Under the pieces are notes generated by a model, which did not search any database, was not told the DNA's origin, and was given only the letters and a program-made list of their open reading frames with translations. Below are positions 44,462-53,137 of a stretch of 64,000 bases of DNA, in pieces (positions within the stretch are counted from its first letter, which is position 1; each line of letters begins with the position of its first letter). Source of the stretch: Barrientosiimonas humi (GTDB taxonomy: Bacteria; Actinomycetota; Actinomycetes; Actinomycetales; Dermatophilaceae); assembly GCF_006716095.1 (NCBI RefSeq), contig NZ_VFOK01000001.1, forward strand, positions 2,883,375-2,947,374. The letters are read 5' to 3'. Position numbers and translations under genes: made by a program.

Positions 44462-45666
44462 CCCTGCCCCTCGTGCTCGACCTGCGTGACCGCCGCGTGC
44501 TGCTGGTGGGCGGCGGACCCGTGTCGGCACGACGGGCCGCGACCTTCGTCGACGAGGGCGCGCGGGTGCGCGTCGTCGCGCCGTGGCTGTGCGAGGAGCT
44601 CGTCGAGCTGTGGCGCGCCGAGCGGGTCGAGTGGGTCGAGCGCGACTACGCCGGACCGACCGACCTCGACGGCGCCTGGCTCGCGCACACCGCGACCGGA
44701 GACCCGCAGACCGACCGCGCCGTCGCCGACGACGCGCACGCCGCGCGCGTCTGGTGCATCGACGCCACCTCGGCCGAGCGCACCGCGGCCGCCGTGCCCG
44801 CCCGGGCGCAGGTCGACTCGCCCGACGGCACGATCACGGTCGCGACCCACGTGGGGGGCGACCCGCGTACGGCCAGGGCGGCGACCCAGCAGGTCGCCCA
44901 GCTCGTCGACGAGGCGATCGGCGACGGCCGGATCGCGTTGCAGCGCAACCGGACTCGCGAGACCGGCTGGGTCGCGCTGATCGGCGGCGGACCCGGCTCC
45001 GACGGGCTGCTCACCCGGCGCGCGCACGAGCTGCTCGCCGCCGCCGACGTCGTCGTGATCGACCGGCTCGCGCCGACCGGCGTCGTGTCGCGGCTGCCCG
45101 AGGGCGTGCGCGTGATCGACGTCGGCAAGACCGCCGGCCACCACCCCGTCCCGCAGGACCGGATCAACCAGATCCTGGTCGAGGAGGCCCAGCGCGGCCT
45201 CGGCGTGGTCCGGCTCAAGGGCGGCGACCCCTACGTCCTCGGCCGCGGCGGCGAGGAGCGGCAGTTCTGCGAGGAGCACGGGCTTCCGGTCGAGGTCGTC
45301 CCCGGGGTGACCTCGGCGATCGCCGTGCCCGCGGCGGCCGGCATCCCGGTCACGCACCGCGGGGTGGCCCGCGGCTTCACCGTCGTGACCGGCCACGAAG
45401 ACGTCCCGGCGCTGCCCACCGGCGGCGACCACACGCTCGTGCTCCTGATGGGCGTGGCCGGGCTGCGCCGCACGGCCGATCTGCTGATCGCGCACGGCCG
45501 CGACCCGGAGTGTCCCGTCGCCATCGTGGAGCGCGGGTTCCTGCCGGACCAGCGCACCACCGTCGGCACGCTCCGCACGATCGCCGACCGCGCCAGCGAG
45601 GTGGGGGTCGAAGCCCCCGCCGTGATCGTCGTCGGCGACGTCGTGCGCCTCACCACGCAGCACTGA
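44458..45666 (+). CDS. cysG: Siroheme synthesis fusion: precorrin-2 dehydrogenase/ferrochelatase-like domain plus uroporphyrinogen-III C-methyltransferase
   Basis: Makes siroheme precursors for Sir. 402 residues. The N-terminal NAD-binding domain (about 1-150) begins LVLDLRDRRVLLVGGGPVSA. The C-terminal methyltransferase (about 165-400) has ALIGGGPGSDGLLTRRAHELL, VIDRLAP, VRLKGGDPYVLGRGGEE (about 257-273) and VVPGVTSAIAVPAAAGIPVTHRG (by its ends). The central CysG dimerisation domain is reduced, so it may lack full ferrochelatase action. Overlaps cysN by ATGA. Confidence 0.92.
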   Translation: MTLPLVLDLRDRRVLLVGGGPVSARRAATFVDEGARVRVVAPWLCEELVELWRAERVEWVERDYAGPTDLDGAWLAHTATGDPQTDRAVADDAHAARVWCIDATSAERTAAAVPARAQVDSPDGTITVATHVGGDPRTARAATQQVAQLVDEAIGDGRIALQRNRTRETGWVALIGGGPGSDGLLTRRAHELLAAADVVVIDRLAPTGVVSRLPEGVRVIDVGKTAGHHPVPQDRINQILVEEAQRGLGVVRLKGGDPYVLGRGGEERQFCEEHGLPVEVVPGVTSAIAVPAAAGIPVTHRGVARGFTVVTGHEDVPALPTGGDHTLVLLMGVAGLRRTADLLIAHGRDPECPVAIVERGFLPDQRTTVGTLRTIADRASEVGVEAPAVIVVGDVVRLTTQH

Positions 45667-45735
45667 CCCGCACCCACCCTCTCTGCTGCATCGCACCGCA
45701 CTGCTGAATCGCACCAGACCCCAAGGACTTTCATC

Positions 45736-46653
45736 ATGAACAAGCTCATCGTGCTTGCGCTCGTCGGCTTCGGCGCGCAGCTCGTGGACGGCGCCCTCGG
45801 CATGGGCTACGGCGTCACCTCCACGTCGCTGCTGCTCGTGGCCGGCCTGTCGCCCGCCGCCGCCAGCGCGTCGGTCCACTTCTCCGAGCTCGGCACCACG
45901 CTGGTGTCGGGCGCCTCCCACTGGAAGCTCGGCAACGTCGACTGGAACCTCGTCTGGCGCCTCGGCGTGCCGGGCGCGGTCGGCGCGTTCGTCGGCGCCA
46001 CCGTGCTGTCGCGGCTGTCGACCGAGGCCGCCGCGCCGATCATGGCCGGGCTGCTGCTCGCCCTCGGCGTCTACATCCTCACCCGCTTCGCCGTACGCCC
46101 GCCCAAGGCGGTCGTGCACGCCGCCCGGTCCCCGCACGGGTCGAAGTTCCTCGCCCCGCTCGGCGTCGTCGGCGGCTTCGTCGACGCGACCGGTGGCGGC
46201 GGCTGGGGGCCGGTCTCGACGACCGCGCTGCTGTCGGCGGGCCGCACCAAGCCGCGCCAGGTCATCGGCTCGGTCGACACCTCCGAGTTCCTCGTCACCC
46301 TGTCGGCCAGCATCGCGTTCCTCATCGGCCTCGGCAGCGCCGGCATCGACTGGGCGTTCGTCGGGGTGCTGCTGCTCGGCGGCCTGTTCGCCGCGCCGGT
46401 CGCGGCCTGGCTGGTGAGCCGGCTCCCCGCGGCGGTGCTCGGCACGGCCGTCGGCGGCCTGATCATCATCACCAACCTGCGCACCCTGGCCAAGGAGTAC
46501 GACATCCTCGGCGACCACCGCGGCCTGCTCTACCTGGTCGTGGTCGCGCTGTGGCTCGGGTTCGTCGGGCTCGCGGTCGCCCGCTACCGGCGTACGGCGG
46601 GCGCGGAGGCGACCACCGACGAGCGGGACCCGGACGCGCTCACCCGCGCCTGA
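45736..46653 (+). CDS. TauE/SafE family sulfur-anion permease
   Basis: Membrane protein of 305 residues with about eight helices. The two TauE repeats start QLVDGALGMGYGVTSTSLLLV (about 15-35) and GVVGGFVDATGGGGWGPVSTT (about 140-160). Families of this type export sulfite or move sulfate or sulfoacetate. At the end of a sulfate-reduction operon, it could import sulfate or dump excess sulfite; direction cannot be told. A 69-bp gap with two near-copies of CTGCATCGCACC precedes it, and AAGGAC gives its ribosome site. Confidence 0.88.
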   Translation: MNKLIVLALVGFGAQLVDGALGMGYGVTSTSLLLVAGLSPAAASASVHFSELGTTLVSGASHWKLGNVDWNLVWRLGVPGAVGAFVGATVLSRLSTEAAAPIMAGLLLALGVYILTRFAVRPPKAVVHAARSPHGSKFLAPLGVVGGFVDATGGGGWGPVSTTALLSAGRTKPRQVIGSVDTSEFLVTLSASIAFLIGLGSAGIDWAFVGVLLLGGLFAAPVAAWLVSRLPAAVLGTAVGGLIIITNLRTLAKEYDILGDHRGLLYLVVVALWLGFVGLAVARYRRTAGAEATTDERDPDALTRA

Positions 46654-46659
46654 CGTACG

Positions 46660-46702
46660 GGCCCCTGCGCCTCCCCTGCACACGCGGGGGTGGCGCGGGG
46701 CC
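46660..46702 (+). terminator. GC-rich hairpin after the sulfate operon
   Basis: GGCCCC and GCGCC (46660-46671) pair with GGCGC and GGGGCC (46692-46702), with a one-base bulge and a further CCCC/GGGG inside. It begins 7 bases after the TauE stop and ends 25 bases before bpa. No T-tract. Confidence 0.55.
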
Positions 46703-46727
46703 GGGTCGGGTGAGCCAAGATGGGCGC

Positions 46728-47315
46728 ATGACCGACCAGCCTGAGCAGGACAAGGACGAGGCCCCCGAGTCGCAGCGCGTGGTGGTCGTGACGCCCGAGG
46801 GCATGGGTGTCGCGCAGCCGGGCGACGGTGACGAGGAGGGCTCGCAGAACCCGGCCGACCAGGTCGAGCAGCCCGCCAAGGTCATGCGCATCGGCTCGAT
46901 GATCAAGCAGCTGCTCGAGGAGGTGCGGGGCGCGCCGCTCGACGACGCCGGCCGCAAGCGCCTCGCCGAGATCCACCAGCGCTCGATCGGCGAGCTGAAG
47001 GAGGGGCTCTCCGACGACCTGGTCGAGGAGCTCGAGCGGCTCGCGCTGCCGTTCACCGAGGGCACCCCGAGCGACGCCGAGCTGCGCATCGCCCAGGCGC
47101 AGCTGGTGGGGTGGCTCGAGGGGCTGTTCCACGGCATCCAGACCGCGTTCGTCGCGCAGCAGATGGCCGCGCAGGCGCAGCTGCAGGCGATGCAGCGCGG
47201 GCTGCCGATGGGCCGCGGCGGCCAGGGCGGCCCCGCCGGCCAGCCCGGGATGCCGGGGATGCCCACCGGCCGCCCCGCCGACGACACCTCCGGCCCCACC
47301 GGCCAGTACCTGTAG
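46728..47315 (+). CDS. bpa: Bacterial proteasome activator Bpa
   Basis: ATP-independent ring-forming activator of the 20S proteasome, 195 residues (DUF2587 family). The helical core runs MRIGSMIKQLLEEVRGAPLD to about residue 160, with IHQRSIGELKEGLSDDLVEEL inside it. A Gly/Pro/Met-rich flexible tail leads to the C-terminal GQYL, the proteasome-docking motif of Bpa and Mpa. The N-terminal 45 residues are acidic and disordered. No proteasome genes are in the window, so its partner must be elsewhere. Confidence 0.92.
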   Translation: MTDQPEQDKDEAPESQRVVVVTPEGMGVAQPGDGDEEGSQNPADQVEQPAKVMRIGSMIKQLLEEVRGAPLDDAGRKRLAEIHQRSIGELKEGLSDDLVEELERLALPFTEGTPSDAELRIAQAQLVGWLEGLFHGIQTAFVAQQMAAQAQLQAMQRGLPMGRGGQGGPAGQPGMPGMPTGRPADDTSGPTGQYL

Positions 47316-47354
47316 GCCCCGCCCGCGGAGGCGTGCCCGCGGAGGGTCCCCGGG

Positions 47355-47431
47355 GGAGGGGCGGCCCGCTTACGGCAGGTGAGGCCCCCTTAATAGCTAT
47401 GCCTCACCTCGATTGTCTGGGCCGCCCCTCC
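47355..47431. terminator. 77-bp nested palindrome between convergent bpa and protease genes
   Basis: Outer arms GGAGGGGCGGCCC (47355-47367) and GGGCCGCCCCTCC (47419-47431) and inner arms AGGTGAGGC (47377-47385) and GCCTCACCT (47401-47409) share one centre. The stretches between them do not pair. Position between two converging genes suggests a two-way terminator. Its size resembles the dispersed palindromes elsewhere. Confidence 0.78.
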
Positions 47432-47465
47432 GTCCCGGGAGGTGCGCCGGAGGGGGCAGCTTCGG

Positions 47466-48257
47466 CTACAGCTGGGCCTTGATGTCGTCGACGTAGGTGG
47501 AGACCTCGGCGTAGACGCCGGGATAGCCCGGATCGGCGCAGCCGCGGCCCCACGAGACGACGCCGATGAGCCGGCCGCCGGCGACCAGCGGGCCACCGCT
47601 GTCGCCCTGGCAGGAGTCCTTGCCACCCTCGGGGTAGCCCGCGCAGATCTCGCCGCCGGGGTTGTAGCTGTTGCCGTAGACGCTGCTGCAGGTCGCGTCG
47701 CCGCGCACCGGGACGTCGACCTTCTGGAAGGTGTTGGCGGGGCCGGTGCCCTCGGTGTTGCCCCAGCCGTAGACCGTCGCGGTGACGTTGCTCTCGCCGA
47801 CGCCGGGGTCCTCGTTGAGCGGCAGCGTCGGCACCCCGTCGAACGGCGTGGCAAGCGTCATCACCGCGACGTCACCGCCGCCGCGCCCGTAGCTCGGGTC
47901 GGACCAGATGCTCGCGATCTTCGACTCCCGGCCGACGCTGGTGTCGGTCAGCCTGTCGCGACCCTGGATCGCGGTCCACTCGCCGGTGCTCGTGCCCTCG
48001 ACGCAGTGCGCGGCGGTCACGACCTTGGTGGGCGTGACGAGGGTGCCGCCGCAGTACTCCCCCGTCGGGTCGGGCGAGTTCACGTTGGACAGCTGGATGG
48101 CCCAGGGCGTGTCGGCGGTCTGGGCGAGGTCGCCGCCCACGATGTCGCCGGTGCCGCCGCCCGGGTCCTCGACGGCGTGGGCGCTGCTGACCGGGAGCGC
48201 GATGGCGGCGGCGCAGCTCAGGCCCAGGAGCCCGGCGCGAAAACGGTTGATCTGCAT
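47466..48257 (-). CDS. Secreted trypsin-like serine protease (S1 family)
   Basis: Exported endopeptidase of 263 residues. The signal peptide ends near 27 (SSAHA). The mature-type start IVGGDLAQTADTPWAIQL follows a short propeptide. The catalytic triad is His in VVTAAHCVEG (about 86), Asp in GGDVAVMTL (about 129) and Ser in DSCQGDSGGPLVAG (about 219). The Asp at the start of DSCQGDSGG predicts trypsin-like Arg/Lys preference. Three probable disulfides are visible. No regulator nearby. Confidence 0.93.
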   Translation of the reverse strand: MQINRFRAGLLGLSCAAAIALPVSSAHAVEDPGGGTGDIVGGDLAQTADTPWAIQLSNVNSPDPTGEYCGGTLVTPTKVVTAAHCVEGTSTGEWTAIQGRDRLTDTSVGRESKIASIWSDPSYGRGGGDVAVMTLATPFDGVPTLPLNEDPGVGESNVTATVYGWGNTEGTGPANTFQKVDVPVRGDATCSSVYGNSYNPGGEICAGYPEGGKDSCQGDSGGPLVAGGRLIGVVSWGRGCADPGYPGVYAEVSTYVDDIKAQL

Positions 48258-48367
48258 GGGTGTTCCCCGATTCCGTTCGAAGGTTGGACGCGCTCGACGT
48301 TAGGAGCGAGCGGTTCTGAACGGGACCAACGGAACGTCAGGACTGGGCAAAGAGAGGGGTGCGGGAT

Positions 48368-48415
48368 GGTCTCGATACGCCCGCTCGTTCCTCGCGGGCT
48401 ACTCGACCGGCTTGG
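48368..48415. repeat. Inverse copy of the GTCGAG repeat
   Basis: Reads GGTCTCGATACGCCCGCTCG and ends GGCTACTCGACCGGCTTGG, opposite in orientation to the 11592 cluster. A partial extra unit (GGCTCGACCGGCTCGG) follows. It lies between the protease promoter region and the end of the lipoprotein gene, 27 bases from that gene's stop. Confidence 0.85.
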
Positions 48416-48442
48416 CGGCTCGACCGGCTCGGGGGCCGGGCC

Positions 48443-49408
48443 TCACTCGTACAGGACGTACTCCGGCTGCGGGGAGAGGGCCAGCACCTGCTCGGCGGTC
48501 ATGAGCGGTCCGGACCGCGCGTCCTCCTCGAAGAAGAGCTTGAACCCCTTGCGGACGTACGACGGCGTCTGGGCGACGATCATGTCGTACGCCTTCTTCT
48601 TGTCCGCGGGGCTGCCGATGCCGTCGATGCTCTTGACCAGCGCGATGCCCGGGTGCTGCTTGAGGTCGGTCTCCTGCGAGACGATCGACAGGTGCAGCTG
48701 GTGGTAGAGCATGACCTTCTCGGGGAGGTCGTGCTTGGTCACGAGACCGGAGAGGTAGCGGGCGACCTCGTCGAGCGCCGCGCCCGTCGTGCTGCCGAAC
48801 ACGCGCCCGGGAACCTGCCCCTCCTTGACCGACCACTCCGGGTCGAGCGCGACCCCCACGTCGGGCTGGGTCAGGTAGCTCTCCCAGTACCGCACCTCGT
48901 CGATGAACTCGGCGCGGCCGGGCTGGATGTTGAGCAGCAGGATGCCCTTCGCGCGGCGCGCGGCCGCGAGGTAGGTGTCGACGACCGACCGCTCGACGCG
49001 GGAGCGGTACATCCCGTCGGCGCCGGGCTTCGGGTGGACGAGCGTCGCGATCAGCTCGACGACGGGCAGGATCTTGCGCCCGGCGGCGAAATCCGTTGAC
49101 TGGCGCAGCATCTCGTCGACACGCGCGTTGAGGTCGTTGCCGACCCCGAGCCGTCCGAGCGCCGGCGACGCGGGCGAGCCGCAGTATCCGAACAGCCGGT
49201 GCGCGGGGAAGATCGTGCGCCCGCCGGTCGGCAGCGTCGGGCGCGGCTTCGGCGTGGCGGTCGAGCTCGACGCGCTCGGTGCACCGCTGCCGCGCGACGT
49301 GGACGCGCCGTTGCTCCCGCTCTCCGTCGTGCAGCCCGCCAGACCGGCAGCGGCGATCGAACCCATCAGCATCGTGCGTCGCGAAGGCGACTTCCCCCAA
49401 GAAGACAT
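48443..49408 (-). CDS. Lipoprotein of unknown function
   Basis: Protein of 321 residues that I do not recognise. The leader has an Arg pair (SPSRRTMLMGSIAAAGLAGC) and lipobox LAGC, so it may use the Tat route. A Ser/Thr/Pro linker is followed by a domain of about 250 residues with short beta-alpha units: LFGYCGSPASPALGRLG, KILPVVELIATLVHP, AKGILLLNIQPGRAEF, VGVALDPEWSVKEGQVPG and KVMLYHQLHLSIV. This strand-by-strand pattern with acidic ends resembles a TIM-barrel hydrolase, but no catalytic motif can be named. The 135-bp gap upstream holds nothing clear. Confidence 0.75.
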   Translation of the reverse strand: MSSWGKSPSRRTMLMGSIAAAGLAGCTTESGSNGASTSRGSGAPSASSSTATPKPRPTLPTGGRTIFPAHRLFGYCGSPASPALGRLGVGNDLNARVDEMLRQSTDFAAGRKILPVVELIATLVHPKPGADGMYRSRVERSVVDTYLAAARRAKGILLLNIQPGRAEFIDEVRYWESYLTQPDVGVALDPEWSVKEGQVPGRVFGSTTGAALDEVARYLSGLVTKHDLPEKVMLYHQLHLSIVSQETDLKQHPGIALVKSIDGIGSPADKKKAYDMIVAQTPSYVRKGFKLFFEEDARSGPLMTAEQVLALSPQPEYVLYE

Positions 49409-49543
49409 TGACTCCAGGCTACGTGGCCTGCTCGCCCTCCTCACCGGGGGAGATCCCTCACCCGGGCCCGCCCACCCCTGCGGGCGAGAGTTGCTCGGGC
49501 GAGCTGCGCGCGGACCGGGCCGATGGCGTACGACGTCGGCCGG

Positions 49544-50047
49544 TCAGTCGAGGACGACCCGGCCCGCCTGGGGCACGGTGTGCGCGGCGCGCACCGCCTC
49601 GAGGATCCGCTGCGTCGGCTGGTCGGGCTCGGGCACCTCGTCGGGGCGGAACCAGGCGGCGCCGGTGGCCTCGCTCGCGACGACCACCTGCGGCTCGCGG
49701 TCGGCCTGCACCCGGTAGATCACGTCGACGTGGCGGTACTCGGTGTCGACGACCGTCGCGAACACGTCGCCCGGCTCGATGCGCAGGCCGGTCTCCTCGC
49801 GCAGCTCGCGCACGACCGCCTCGTGCGGCTGCTCGCCGCGGTCGACGAGGCCGCCCGGGAGGGTCCAGCCGCCGCGGTGCAGCTGGCGCAGGGTGAGGAT
49901 GCGGCCGTCGTGCTCGACCAGCGCCACCGCGCCGATGCTGAACGTCGGCGCCGCGAGGTGGACGATCCCCCAGCTCAGCCGGGCCGGCAGCACGCGGAAG
50001 ACGGTCATGCCCAGCCGGCGCACGGCACCCGGGCGGCCGGCGCTCAC
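49544..50047 (-). CDS. NUDIX hydrolase
   Basis: Hydrolyses a nucleoside-diphosphate-linked compound. The Nudix box is GGLVDRGEQPHEAVVRELREETGL (by its ends, about residues 67-90 from the GTG), matching GX5EX7REUXEEXGU. 167 residues from GTG 50047, which overlaps the AI-2E stop by GTGA; ATG 50008 would give 154. Substrate unknown. Coupling to the membrane protein upstream suggests co-expression only. Confidence 0.88.
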   Translation of the reverse strand: MSAGRPGAVRRLGMTVFRVLPARLSWGIVHLAAPTFSIGAVALVEHDGRILTLRQLHRGGWTLPGGLVDRGEQPHEAVVRELREETGLRIEPGDVFATVVDTEYRHVDVIYRVQADREPQVVVASEATGAAWFRPDEVPEPDQPTQRILEAVRAAHTVPQAGRVVLD

Positions 50048-51192
50048 GACGCACCCCCGTCGGGCCGTAGCAGCTCGGGCAGCGTGCGGTGGTGCGCGCG
50101 CACCGCGAGCGAGGCGTTCTTGACGACGGCCACGAGCGGCACCGCGACGAACGCCCCGAAGACGCCCGCGAGGATCGTGCCGGCCGTGACGCTCACCAGG
50201 ATCGCGAGCGGGTGGATGTCGACCGCCTTGCCCAGGATGATCGGGTTCAGCAGGTTGCCGAACAGCTGCACGATGAGGATCAGCGCGACGGTGACCAGGA
50301 TCGCGGTGGCGACGCCCTCGCTGACCAGCGCGATGAGCGCCACGACCGCGCCCGCGACGAGCACGCCGATGAGCGGCACCAGCGACCCGAGGAACAGCAG
50401 GATCGCGAGCGGGACGACCATCGGGAGCCCGGCGATCATCATGACCGGCACCATCGCGAGCGCGTTGATCGCGGCGAGCAGCACGAGCGACTGCATGTAG
50501 CGGGTGAGGGTGCGCCACGCGGCGACCCCGCCCTCGGTCGCGTGCAGCCGGGTGTGCGGCGGGAAGATGCCGACTAACCAGCGCCAGATCTTGCCGTCGT
50601 CGAGCAGCAGGAACAGCACGGCGAACAGGGTGAAGACCGCGCCCGAGATCACGCCGAGCGCGCTGGTCGCGGTCTGCAGGAAGCCCGAGGTGATCGACGA
50701 CCGGTTCTGCGAGAGCGTGTCGCCGAGCTCGGTGGTGTAGCGGCCGGCCTCGACCTCGCTGAGGCCGAACGGGCCGTCGACCAACCAGTCGCGGATCGTC
50801 CCGGCCGCCAGCTGCAGCTGGTCGCGCATGTCGCCCGCGGAGTGCGCCACCTGGGTGCCGACGAACCACATGAGCGCGGCGATGCCGCCGGTGCCGAGCA
50901 GGAAGACCAGCACCGCCGCGAGCCCGCGGGGGATGCCGCGGCGCACCAGCCAGCCGACGGGCGGCTGCAGCAGCGCGGCGATCATCACCGCGACCGACAC
51001 GGTGATCGTGACCAGGCTGACGCTGTTGAGCAGCCGGACGAGGACGTACAGCCCCGCGACGATCGCGACGAAGCAGACCGACCACCAGGCGGCGACCCGC
51101 ACGCCGAAGGCGACCTCGAGCCGCGGGTCGCGCGGGTCTCGCCGCAGGTCCTCCCGCGGCGCGCCGGGCGAGCCCGGCGGGGTTTCGGTCAT
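50044..51192 (-). CDS. AI-2E family transporter
   Basis: Membrane protein of 382 residues with about eight helices. The N-terminal helix pair follows a charged leader (AAWWSVCFVAIVAGLYVLVRLL, by its ends). The family's long periplasmic helical region is at about 125-205, and a conserved late segment VVPLAILLFLGSLVPLIGVLVAG lies near 290. The PERM family includes autoinducer-2 exporters and Na/Li-H antiporters; the substrate here is unknown. Confidence 0.88.
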   Translation of the reverse strand: MTETPPGSPGAPREDLRRDPRDPRLEVAFGVRVAAWWSVCFVAIVAGLYVLVRLLNSVSLVTITVSVAVMIAALLQPPVGWLVRRGIPRGLAAVLVFLLGTGGIAALMWFVGTQVAHSAGDMRDQLQLAAGTIRDWLVDGPFGLSEVEAGRYTTELGDTLSQNRSSITSGFLQTATSALGVISGAVFTLFAVLFLLLDDGKIWRWLVGIFPPHTRLHATEGGVAAWRTLTRYMQSLVLLAAINALAMVPVMMIAGLPMVVPLAILLFLGSLVPLIGVLVAGAVVALIALVSEGVATAILVTVALILIVQLFGNLLNPIILGKAVDIHPLAILVSVTAGTILAGVFGAFVAVPLVAVVKNASLAVRAHHRTLPELLRPDGGAS

Positions 51193-51247
51193 GGCCCGAG
51201 CCTGCCAGGTGACCCGTCGCGGGCGGGAGGCGGCGCCACGATGTGGC

Positions 51248-52915
51248 TCACCCGGCGGCGACCATCGCGCGGCCCGCCGCGCGGCCGCTGAACAGGCAGC
51301 CGCCGAGGAAGGTGCCCTCGAGCGCGTTGTAGCCGTGCACCCCGCCGCCGCCGAACCCGGCGACCTCGCCGGCGGCGTACAGACCCGGCACGGGCGACCC
51401 GTCGGCCGCGAGCGCCCGGCTCGACAGGTCGGTCTGCACGCCGCCGAGCGTCTTGCGGGTCAGCACGTGCAGCTTGATGCCGATGAGCGGGCCGGCCGCG
51501 GGGTCGAGCACCCGGTGCGGGGTGGCGACGCGGCTGAGCCGGTCGCCGCGGTAGCGCCGCGCGTTGTGGATGCCCATGACCTGCGCGTCCTTGGTGAAGG
51601 GGTTGGCGATCTCGCGGTCGCGCGCCTCGATCTGCTGCTGCACGACGTCGAGGTCGAGCAGCGGGGTGTCGGTGAGGGCGTTCATCCGCGCGACCAGCTC
51701 GGGCAGCGCGTCGGCGACGACGAAGTCCGGGCCGCGCTGCTTGAACGCCTCGACCGGCCCCGGCGCGCCCTTGCCGACGCGGGTGCGCAGCAGCAGCTTC
51801 AGGTCGCGGTTCGTGATGTCGGGGTTCTGCTCCGAGCCGGACAGCGCGAACTCCTTCTCGATCATCTTCTGCGTCACGACGAACCACGAGTGGTCGTGCT
51901 CGGCGAGGCCGGGAGCGGTGCGCAGGTGGCGCAGCGTGCCGAGCGTGTCGTAGCCCGGCAGGCACGGCGCGGGCAGCAGCCGCCCCAGCGCGTCGAACCA
52001 CAGCGGCGAGGGCCCCGGCAGGATGCGGATCGCGTGCTGCGGCCAGACCGGGTCCCAGTTGCGGATCCCCTCGGTGTAGTGCCACATGCGGTCGCGGTTG
52101 ACCAGCCGCGCGCCGGCCTGCTCGGTGATCGCGAGCATCCGCCCGTCGACGTACGCCGGCACACCCGTGATCATCCGCGCCGGCGGCGTGCCGAGCCGGT
52201 CGGGCCAGAGCTGGCGCACCAGGTCGTGGTTCGCGCCGATGCCGCCGCTGCTGACCAGCACCGCCGGGGCGCTGAGCTCGAACTCGCCGACGGCGTCGTC
52301 GTTGCTCGGCGCGCCGCGCGGGGCGTCGTCGGGCGCGAGCACGGTGCCGCGCACGCCGGTGACGGCCCCGTCGGTCGTGACCAGCTCGTCGACGCGGTGC
52401 CGGTGGAAGAAGGTGACCCGGCCGTCGCGCGCCGCCTCGAGCGCCCCCTCGACGAACGGCTTCACCACGCCGGTGCCGGTGCCCCAGGCGATGTGGAAGC
52501 GCGGCACGCTGTTGCCGTGCCCGGTCGCCCGACCGTCGCCACGCTCGGCCCAGCCGACCATCGGGGTGAAGCGAATCCCCTTGCCGCGCAACCAGTCTCG
52601 CTTCTCTCCCGCGGCGAACTCGACGTACGCCCTCGCCCAGCGACGCCCCCACGTGTCCTCGTCGTCGAGCCGGTCCCAGCCCGCGGAGCCCTGCCAGTCC
52701 TGCCAGGCGAGCTCGAAGGAGTCCTTGATGCCGAGCCGCCGCTGCTCCGGCGTGTCGACGACGAACAGGCCGCCGAACGACCACCACGCCTGCCCGCCGA
52801 GGTTGGCCGCCGACTCCTGCTCGACCACCGCCACCCGCTTGCCGGCGGCGACCAGCTCTCCGACGGCCACCAGCCCGGCGAGCCCTGCCCCGACGACGAT
52901 CGCGTCCGCATCCAT
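51248..52915 (-). CDS. FAD-binding dehydrogenase (fumarate reductase/ketosteroid dehydrogenase-like)
   Basis: Flavoprotein of 555 residues. The dinucleotide-binding loop is AIVVGAGLAGLVAVGELVAAG (about 5-25, by its ends), with a GGQAWWSFGGLF flavin segment near 40. The C-terminal FAD contact is GLYAAGEVAGFGGGGVHGYNALEGTFLGG (by its ends, about 510-540). It matches a conserved actinobacterial group annotated as FAD-binding dehydrogenase, related to 3-ketosteroid 1-dehydrogenase and flavocytochrome c. The substrate is not known. The frame continues upstream past 52915 without convincing protein. Confidence 0.87.
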   Translation of the reverse strand: MDADAIVVGAGLAGLVAVGELVAAGKRVAVVEQESAANLGGQAWWSFGGLFVVDTPEQRRLGIKDSFELAWQDWQGSAGWDRLDDEDTWGRRWARAYVEFAAGEKRDWLRGKGIRFTPMVGWAERGDGRATGHGNSVPRFHIAWGTGTGVVKPFVEGALEAARDGRVTFFHRHRVDELVTTDGAVTGVRGTVLAPDDAPRGAPSNDDAVGEFELSAPAVLVSSGGIGANHDLVRQLWPDRLGTPPARMITGVPAYVDGRMLAITEQAGARLVNRDRMWHYTEGIRNWDPVWPQHAIRILPGPSPLWFDALGRLLPAPCLPGYDTLGTLRHLRTAPGLAEHDHSWFVVTQKMIEKEFALSGSEQNPDITNRDLKLLLRTRVGKGAPGPVEAFKQRGPDFVVADALPELVARMNALTDTPLLDLDVVQQQIEARDREIANPFTKDAQVMGIHNARRYRGDRLSRVATPHRVLDPAAGPLIGIKLHVLTRKTLGGVQTDLSSRALAADGSPVPGLYAAGEVAGFGGGGVHGYNALEGTFLGGCLFSGRAAGRAMVAAG

Positions 52916-52981
52916 ACCTCGCGAACCTACTCGGACGTATGCTGCCGCGCCCGCGTCTCCTGCGCAGCCTGCCCCGTTCGT

Positions 52982-53051
52982 GCATGAAACCGGGTTTCGC
53001 GTCTTTGACCCTGATGCATCGGGGTCACATCCACGCAACCCGGTTTCATGC
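52982..53051. repeat. 70-bp palindrome (family B, copy 2)
   Basis: Starts GCATGAAACCGGGTTTCGCG and ends CAACCCGGTTTCATGC, the same length as the perfect copy at 25472. The 15-base ends and the centre CCTGATGCATC are kept, while about seven positions per arm have lost pairing. It lies in the divergent gap between the FAD dehydrogenase and a plus-strand gene. Confidence 0.92.
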
Positions 53052-53137
53052 GGTTGTGGGGGGCGCCGCGCGGGCGGGGTGCGGGCCCGGCGCACTAGCG
53101 TGAGGCCGACCGCGTCCGGACCAGGGAAGGGGGATGC

